Source: FACHB-1406 sp034189065
Lineage (GTDB): Bacteria; Cyanobacteriota; Cyanobacteriia; Cyanobacteriales; Spirulinaceae
Reading direction: 5' to 3'
Length of the DNA: 28,092 nucleotides
Assembly (NCBI GenBank): GCA_034189065.1
Contig: JAXHVQ010000079.1
Span: 1-28,092, forward strand
Every line of letters starts with the position of its first letter. Position 1 is the stretch's first letter. A model generated the notes under the pieces. It saw only the letters and a list, made by a program, of their open reading frames with translations, did not search any database and was not told the origin of the DNA. This document shows positions 16,692 through 21,804 of this stretch, piece by piece. Both the position numbers and the translations under genes were made by a program.

Positions 16692-17597
16692 TTAACCATT
16701 TTCGTCGAGCCAATTTTGTGCGACACCGCGTTCGTATTCTACAGGATTGCGGAGGTATTGGGGTAGTTGGTCTTGTTGAGCGAGAACGGACTCAAAAAGC
16801 GCGATCGCCTCAGTAACAAGCGCGGCATTCCCATTTTCCTTGCCGAGTTGATAGAGGAGTTGAGCTTTCAAGTAGTGGAGTTCGGGGTTGTCTGGAGCCA
16901 ATTCTAGGGCTTTATTGACAAATTCTAACCCTTTATCGTATTTTTTGAGGTCTCGATAGGCAACGGCAATGCCTCGATTGACGAGATACGGGGGTGCGGC
17001 GTTTTGCTGGAAATTGGCGATCGCCTGTTCGGGACTGGCAAGGGGCAAGTTTACCGCCAGAATCAGTTCCATAAAGCCTTTGAATAGATTTAATTCGGGA
17101 TCGCTGGCATCGACTTTTTCGGCTGCATCGAGATATTCCAACACCTTTTGCAACTTAGGCAGCGCGCCGACGGGCCCTTGTTTTTTCATGATGTAAGTCC
17201 CGTCGATAAAATGCCCAACGGCGAGGTAAAGATTGCCGCGCAGGGCATCTTGGGGGAGCAAATTTTCGGCAGCGGCGAGGGTTTTTTCGGCGGCGGGCCC
17301 GATCGCATCCCAATCTTGATTGCTGTAAGCGAGAGACGCTTGCATGGCGTACACGAGGGGATCGTCGGCTTCGCTGAGGAGGGCATCATTGAGGTATGCT
17401 TCGGCTTGGGGATAATTCCCGTCTATGAAAACAGCTTCAAAGGCAGCCTCAGTGTTATCGCCAATGGGACGAGGATCGCTTTGACGGAAGGGATCTCCAG
17501 CCCAGGCGGGGTTGCCCAACACGCCGAGGACGACGGAAACCGAACAAGAAAACGCGATCGCGATGGATTTGGGCTTGACAAATGTGGTTTTCATCAT
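16692..17597 (-). CDS. Exported tetratricopeptide-repeat protein
   Basis: A 301-residue secreted protein with a signal peptide at 1-33 (hydrophobic core SIAIAFSCSVSVVLGVLG, cleavage after AWA). The mature part is helical. Clear TPR pairs lie at about 204-252, with VNRGIAVAYRDLKKYDKGLE and ALELAPDNPELHYLKAQLLY; weaker repeats lie at 50-110 and 115-165. TPRs mediate protein contacts, so a periplasmic scaffold or assembly role is likely; the partner is unknown. The start is an ATGATG pair and either ATG fits. A heptamer array lies between this gene and the next gene downstream of its promoter region. Similar exported TPR proteins are common in cyanobacteria. Confidence 0.82.
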   Translation of the reverse strand: MMKTTFVKPKSIAIAFSCSVSVVLGVLGNPAWAGDPFRQSDPRPIGDNTEAAFEAVFIDGNYPQAEAYLNDALLSEADDPLVYAMQASLAYSNQDWDAIGPAAEKTLAAAENLLPQDALRGNLYLAVGHFIDGTYIMKKQGPVGALPKLQKVLEYLDAAEKVDASDPELNLFKGFMELILAVNLPLASPEQAIANFQQNAAPPYLVNRGIAVAYRDLKKYDKGLEFVNKALELAPDNPELHYLKAQLLYQLGKENGNAALVTEAIALFESVLAQQDQLPQYLRNPVEYERGVAQNWLDENG

Positions 17598-17673
17598 AAC
17601 AATTTGGCTCTAGGAACGAGAAAACGACGAGTTTGAGTCTTTTGTGACGCGATTATACATTGAGAGGTTCCGG

Positions 17674-17757
17674 TTATTGGTCATTAGTCATTGGTCATTA
17701 GTCATTAGTCATTAGTCATTAGTCATTTGTCATTTGTCATTTGTCATTTGTCGTTTG
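17674..17757. repeat. Heptamer tandem array TCATTAG/TCATTTG
   Basis: Twelve contiguous heptamers related to TCATTAG, starting as TTATTGG and drifting to TCATTTG and TCGTTTG at the right end. The array lies between the TPR gene and the stop codon of the MBL-fold gene. The directional drift suggests growth by local duplication. Confidence 0.85.
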
Positions 17758-17771
17758 TGCCAAAACCTAAT

Positions 17772-19421
17772 TTATGATTCATCGACGCTGGGTAAATCCA
17801 TAGGTTCAAACGCCGGACAATAACCTTCGGGCGTAACTTTAAACCCATAGAGAGGAGATAAAGAATTGTAGCAGCGTTGACCCCGTTGATAGCGACAATT
17901 GCCACAACAATCTAAATCCATCGGTCGCCGAATTTGAGGGTTAGCATTGAGCAGTTCGCGCTGAGAAAGTCCCCGCAAAACTAATTCTTCTCCTTGCCAC
18001 CGCGCCTCAATTAATCCTGTTTCGGCGAAATTTCTCCAATGGGGGTCGCTCGCGATCGCGCTAGGAAAGATAATCGACACTGAGGTTTCTTGTTCGCTAA
18101 TATCGGCTTCGTAGTGGGTTTCCGTCGGGGCGGCGGGTTGAATGAAGGTTTCGCCGATGGGCAGTTCGACTAGGGTTCCGGCGGCGGGGGAGTGGAGTTG
18201 ATAGCGATTGTGCAATTCTTCTAAACCCGTCAAATCGGCTAAATCTCTCGGCATTCCAGCGACAAACACGACGTGCTGGGGACGGATATTATGGATGAGT
18301 TGGGTTGTATTGCGTCCGTCGCTGTGCTCGGTCAATAAATAGGTATCCAAGCGTGCATTGGGCTGCTCGACTGCCCAGCGTTCGATGTCTCGCAAGCGTT
18401 GGGGCGCGATCGGTTCGGGCAGTAAAATGAGCCAAGCTTCGGATTCGGGCAGGTTGAGGGTTTGAAAATTGACGCTTTCGTCGGTGAGGAAAACGCAGGG
18501 AAATTGAGTTAAATGGGACTCTTGGGCTGAAAATCGGCGGAGGCGAGGCAAAATTTGGTCGTCCCAAAAGAGGGGTTGATGCTTGGCGAAGTTTTGAACG
18601 GAGGCGGGCAGTTCGGGGAGGAGGTCGAGATAAAAATCGCAGGCGATCGCAACTTCCCCCGCCGCCCAAATTTCGAGGTTGCGTCCGGTAAACTGGTGGT
18701 GGGAACGCAGGAGCATGAGGATTTCTTGGGCAATTCCTAATGGAGGGACGGGCAGTAAAACCGATGTTCCTTCCACTAGGGCGCGATCGATTTTTTCGAC
18801 TAACTGCTTTTCCTGTTGCCGTCGGCGCGCGTGTCGGGCGGTGCCGTAAATGCCTTCGATAATCAAAACATCCGGACTTTGACCGCGCAAACTTTCCACC
18901 GATAAGCCGTCGGTTAAGCGCGAACTAGACAGACAAAAATCTCCCGTGTAAATAACGGTGTAGTCGCGTTCTGGGGTTTTGTAGGACAGTTGATAAACTG
19001 CCGCGCCGGGTAAGTGTCCGGCGGGAAAGAGTTCGACGGTTAATCCTTCAGCCAGTTCGATACTCGAGCGCCAGGGCAACGGCTGACAAAAGGCGGGAAT
19101 CTCGTCGGGCGGACGGTCTAGCCAGTTGAGAGGCAATAACTTTGCCGTTACCGTGCTGGCGTAGATGGGGAGATTGGGGAAGCCAGCGTGGAGGTCGAGC
19201 AAACCTCGGGCGCGATCGCCGCGAGCGTTAGTACATAAGACCCAATCGGCGGGAGAAGTTTCGCCAGCACTCAGCAGCGAAAGGTCGGTTAAACCGCAAT
19301 CGAGGAGAATGCGATAGGGTCCCATGCACAGCAGCAAACAGACTCCTTCCGCGCCGTGTCCCGCACCGTAGGGGTAACACGAAAGGCGATCGCTGGTCGA
19401 TTCCGCAGGCAGTGGACTCAT
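17772..19421 (-). CDS. Metallo-beta-lactamase/beta-CASP-fold protein with lost zinc motif
   Basis: A 549-residue MBL-fold protein with a beta-CASP insert, as in RNase J and CPSF73-like nucleases. Recognisable elements are VCLLLCMGPYRILLDCG (first strands), PAGHLPGAAVYQL (H136), VIYTGDFCLSSSRL (D161), IIEGIYGTARHARR (motif A region) and PVPPLGIAQEILMLL. Near the end come TEHSDGRNTTQLI (motif with His) and VVFVAGMP. The usual HxHxDH is replaced by N65-A-R67-G-D69-R70, so three zinc-binding His are absent and nuclease activity is doubtful. The C-terminus has a Cys cluster (CCGNC, RCYN, YCPAF). The ATG at 19421 is chosen because GGAG lies 7 bases upstream; the frame is open to 19469. It may be a regulatory or RNA-binding pseudoenzyme. 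Confidence 0.8.
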   Translation of the reverse strand: MSPLPAESTSDRLSCYPYGAGHGAEGVCLLLCMGPYRILLDCGLTDLSLLSAGETSPADWVLCTNARGDRARGLLDLHAGFPNLPIYASTVTAKLLPLNWLDRPPDEIPAFCQPLPWRSSIELAEGLTVELFPAGHLPGAAVYQLSYKTPERDYTVIYTGDFCLSSSRLTDGLSVESLRGQSPDVLIIEGIYGTARHARRRQQEKQLVEKIDRALVEGTSVLLPVPPLGIAQEILMLLRSHHQFTGRNLEIWAAGEVAIACDFYLDLLPELPASVQNFAKHQPLFWDDQILPRLRRFSAQESHLTQFPCVFLTDESVNFQTLNLPESEAWLILLPEPIAPQRLRDIERWAVEQPNARLDTYLLTEHSDGRNTTQLIHNIRPQHVVFVAGMPRDLADLTGLEELHNRYQLHSPAAGTLVELPIGETFIQPAAPTETHYEADISEQETSVSIIFPSAIASDPHWRNFAETGLIEARWQGEELVLRGLSQRELLNANPQIRRPMDLDCCGNCRYQRGQRCYNSLSPLYGFKVTPEGYCPAFEPMDLPSVDES

Positions 19422-19546
19422 GGTTTTCTCCGATACGATTGCCAGTTTAGCCCAATGCACCGGACTCAAGGGGAAAGTCGGGTCGAAGAAGTGCGTTTGA
19501 GGTACAGTCTTTATCTTGAAGCCCCCCTCATTTCCCTCATCCAGTT

Positions 19547-19565
19547 CCCCCCTTATTAAGGGGGG
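19547..19565. repeat. Palindrome CCCCCCTTA-T-TAAGGGGGG
   Basis: A perfect 9-base inverted repeat with one central base, followed by TTAGGGGGGAT. This C-run/G-run palindrome resembles a widespread cyanobacterial intergenic repeat. It lies in the leader side of the MBL-fold gene and downstream of the small membrane protein gene. No T-run follows on either strand. Confidence 0.65.
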
Positions 19566-19687
19566 TTAGGGGGGATCGGGGATTACAGAGGGTGGGTTGG
19601 GGGGATCTAAAATCACCTCGCCGATCGCGAAAACGCGATTGCAACGGGTCAAAAGCTGGCAGTCGTTGAAATTCCCCAATCCGTCAA

Positions 19688-19810
19688 TTAATGGGCTGAG
19701 CCGTTGCCGTGATAATGGTCGGAGTCGTAAAATCCGTTTTTGGTGCCAAAAAAGAGGGTTGCGACGATAAATACGCCGGTCAAGACCGCTAAAATCAATT
19801 TGATATCCAT
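19688..19810 (-). CDS. ndhP: Small single-pass membrane protein, possibly NDH-1 subunit P
   Basis: A 40-residue frame with a start at 19810, good Shine-Dalgarno AGAGGA 6 bases upstream and a TAA at 19688. The product is one hydrophobic helix (about 4-22, IKLILAVLTGVFIVATLFF) followed by a polar tail GTKNGFYDSDHYHGNGSAH. The tail pattern and the length fit what I recall of NdhP, a small subunit of the cyanobacterial NDH-1L complex in thylakoids, but I could not check this. A small membrane protein of another type remains possible; it does not match the PsbX, PsbT, PetM or PsaI patterns. The gene is divergent from the gene at 19954. That it is a real gene is better supported than the name. Confidence 0.6.
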   Translation of the reverse strand: MDIKLILAVLTGVFIVATLFFGTKNGFYDSDHYHGNGSAH

Positions 19811-19953
19811 GAATTCCTCTGTAGAATCGAGTTGAGTGCGTCTTATATCTTAATCATACTGGTTCTCAGCAATTTCAGCGATGAGTTGGCGAGAATAGGG
19901 CAGTTCGTTCCTACAATAGAGGAAGCGAACTTTAACTTTTTTTTACGCCTGCG

Positions 19954-20265
19954 ATGAACCAACCCGACTGGCAACGTCAATTTCCCAAAATCGAAGTAGA
20001 AACGCCTCCATCTCCTGACAGCGACCCCTCGGTACGTCCCCATAGTCCCTCCTGGCAAGGGCTACAACGGCAGATTAAGCAGTGGTTCGAGGGACTTCCC
20101 ACAGCGGGGCGCGCGATCGCTGTACTGGCGGCTGTGGCTCTTGGGTTTTCTTTGTTAAAAACGGTACTGCAATTGGTTTCGGCTGTTTTTGGTATCGCTT
20201 TCTTTGGCCTCATTTTGTACGGCGCTTACAAATTCTTAATTGCGCCCAACTCTTCCTCCTCTTGA
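19954..20265 (+). CDS. Small membrane protein, unknown
   Basis: I do not recognise this 103-residue protein by name. The first 45 residues are polar and Pro-rich (NQPDWQRQFPKIEVETPPSP). An amphipathic stretch LQRQIKQWFEGLPTAGR follows, then one long or two short hydrophobic segments at about 52-97, ending in LILYGAYKFLI and a Ser tail. It would sit in the cytoplasmic or thylakoid membrane with the polar N-terminus on one side. An all-T/purine-poor leader precedes the ATG, and no clear Shine-Dalgarno sequence is seen. Such short proteins are common in cyanobacteria. The next gene starts 73 bases downstream on the same strand. Confidence 0.75.
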   Translation: MNQPDWQRQFPKIEVETPPSPDSDPSVRPHSPSWQGLQRQIKQWFEGLPTAGRAIAVLAAVALGFSLLKTVLQLVSAVFGIAFFGLILYGAYKFLIAPNSSSS

Positions 20266-20338
20266 AAATTGAGCTAAAATCGGCTCAAATCGAATACCGT
20301 CAAAATTTTGATATTTGTTGCGTGTTGAGGGGAAAATA

Positions 20339-20872
20339 ATGGAACGTTGTCGAGCTAAGCGCGTTGTTCAAAATTGCATTGCCGCCGTGGGTGCGTCTGT
20401 TGCAGTTGTGAGTCTTGTTGCGCCCGAACCTGCATCAGCCCAAGCCGCATACGGCAGCTACATCGGCATCGGTCCTAGCTTTGGACTCTCGACTGATGGC
20501 AGTGGCGAAGGGCGTTACGTTGGGGGAGTTGTCGCCGCGCGCTACAAACTTCTCGAACTGCCCATTTCTCTGCGCGCCCAAGCTTTAATCGGTCATGCCG
20601 CCGCTATTGTTCCCACCGTATCTTATGATATTCCCCTTAACTGGCAAACCGATGCTTATGTCGGAGCGGGGGTTTCTTTTGCTGGCAGCGATGAAGGCAG
20701 ACCTTCGCCCATTGGCGATAAGACGAGTTTTGCCGTTCAACCGGGTATTGATTATGTGATTCCGAATAGTAGTGCTGTTGTTTTTGGCAATGCGATTATT
20801 GCTTTCGATGCCTTTCGCGACGGCGGCGGACCGGCTTTTTCGTTGCAGGGAGGTGTGGGGTTGAAGTTTTAA
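20339..20872 (+). CDS. Small outer-membrane beta-barrel protein
   Basis: A 177-residue exported protein. The signal peptide is about 35 residues (hydrophobic CIAAVGASVAVVSLVAP, cleavage near ASA). The mature part shows alternating hydrophobic strands typical of an 8-stranded barrel: YIGIGPSFGLS, RYVGGVVAARYKL, SLRAQALIGH, TDAYVGAGVSFAG, SLQGGVGLKF. It ends in Phe, as outer-membrane barrels do for BamA recognition. The ATG at 20339 is preferred because GAGGGG lies just upstream; the frame is open from 20315. Function is unknown; porin-like or surface structural roles are possible. Confidence 0.8.
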   Translation: MERCRAKRVVQNCIAAVGASVAVVSLVAPEPASAQAAYGSYIGIGPSFGLSTDGSGEGRYVGGVVAARYKLLELPISLRAQALIGHAAAIVPTVSYDIPLNWQTDAYVGAGVSFAGSDEGRPSPIGDKTSFAVQPGIDYVIPNSSAVVFGNAIIAFDAFRDGGGPAFSLQGGVGLKF

Positions 20873-21000
20873 TAGGTTATCGATCTTTGATTGAGAAGCG
20901 AAATGCTGTTGGCTGAATGCTTGGAGTGCTTCGGCTTTGAGTTAGAGAAATCGCGCTCCGGGCATATATTTCACGCCGATCGCGTAAGTTTGTATCTTAG

Positions 21001-21222
21001 GTGACTGTCTTCCAATATCCCTTACCCGTAGGCTCATAATCGAGAGACGTACTCGCACCATAAAGACGAATTTACGACGAACTGGGATTTTCGCTGACCG
21101 TACAAACCGAAACGATGCTACCCGGAACTCAATCTCCGGTTCACAACCACGGAACTTGGGGCGTTGTTGCCGTTATGGAGGGGCGGCAGAAAAATACATT
21201 TTGGAGGCGATCGCGCGACAAT
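21001..21222 (+). pseudogene. Decayed cupin / cysteine-dioxygenase-like gene
   Basis: One reading frame shows a continuous protein-like sequence broken by two TAA stops at 21037 and 21061. It reads VTVFQYPLPVGS, stop, SRDVLAP, stop, RRIYDELGFSLTVQTE, then LPGTQSPVHNHGTWGVVAVM and EGRQKNTFWRR. The HNHGTWGVVAVMEG segment is the metal-binding first cupin motif of the cysteine dioxygenase/cupin family. Similarity stops at about 21222, where the second cupin motif should follow; instead there is unrelated sequence and a heptamer array. Both the in-frame stops and the 3' loss make it non-functional. Residual GC content is similar to the neighbours. Confidence 0.7.
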
Positions 21223-21250
21223 AGCAATCCTATAATTTTAAGGAGAGGTA

Positions 21251-21278
21251 ATTATTCATTATTCATTATTCATTATTT
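21251..21278. repeat. Heptamer tandem array ATTATTC at GTPase stop codon
   Basis: Four copies of ATTATTC (the last ATTATTT). On the minus strand the GTPase reading frame ends GGC AAA AAA TAA, and the TAA is the first part of the array. The unit is the same as at 15403-15430. Confidence 0.8.
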
Positions 21279-21800
21279 TTTGCCGATCATATTAGACGCG
21301 AGAGAATAAAAAATTTCATCGACATTTTCTCCCGTTTTAGCCGAAGTGTTATAGAGTTCCATAACTCGATCGCGATCGCCCTGAATCAGCTCCCTCAATT
21401 GTGCGAGTTGTCGATCGTCAACGAGGTCAATTTTATTAAGAGCGAGAATAATAATTCCCTTGGGATTAACCGACAAAAAAAGTTGAATATGTTCGCCCAA
21501 ACGCTCGATGGTTTCAGGACGACTGACATCGCCCACAATCAGCGCGCCTTTAGAACCTTGTAAGTAACTCGGCGCGATCGCCTTAAACTTCGTGTGACCT
21601 TCTAAATCCCAAATAAGTAACTGTACCGTCTTAAGCTGCCCTTCCGCGCTCGAAACTTCCACCGCTTTACGAGAAATTTTCACCCCCACCGTAGACAGGT
21701 AGCGATCGCTAAATTGGCGATCGACAAAACGGCGAATAAGACTGGTTTTTCCCACGCCGAAGTCGCCAATCATACACATTTTTTGAGAAATCGTTGCCAT
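21273..21800 (-). CDS. Ras-like small GTPase
   Basis: A 175-residue GTPase of the Ras/Rab/MglA-like superfamily in bacteria, acting as a GTP/GDP switch in the cytoplasm. G1 is GDFGVGKTS (12-20), the switch I Thr lies in STVGV (T37), G3 is DLEGH (65-69), G4 is NKID (122-125) and G5 is TSAKTG (152-157). Ras has DTAGQ at G3, so the catalytic Gln is His69 here and the preceding Ala is Glu. There is no membrane anchor. The ATG at 21800 starts only 4 bases after the stop codon of the OmpA-like gene, so translation is probably coupled and the two products likely interact. The frame is open to 21845, but those residues overlap the upstream gene. Effectors are unknown. Confidence 0.9.
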   Translation of the reverse strand: MATISQKMCMIGDFGVGKTSLIRRFVDRQFSDRYLSTVGVKISRKAVEVSSAEGQLKTVQLLIWDLEGHTKFKAIAPSYLQGSKGALIVGDVSRPETIERLGEHIQLFLSVNPKGIIILALNKIDLVDDRQLAQLRELIQGDRDRVMELYNTSAKTGENVDEIFYSLASNMIGKK

Positions 21801-21804
21801 AATC

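Noticed and set aside
17674..17757. Possible CRISPR array (regular repeats).
   Set aside because: The units are 7 bases, contiguous and without spacers, and no cas genes are present; these are heptamer tandem repeats.
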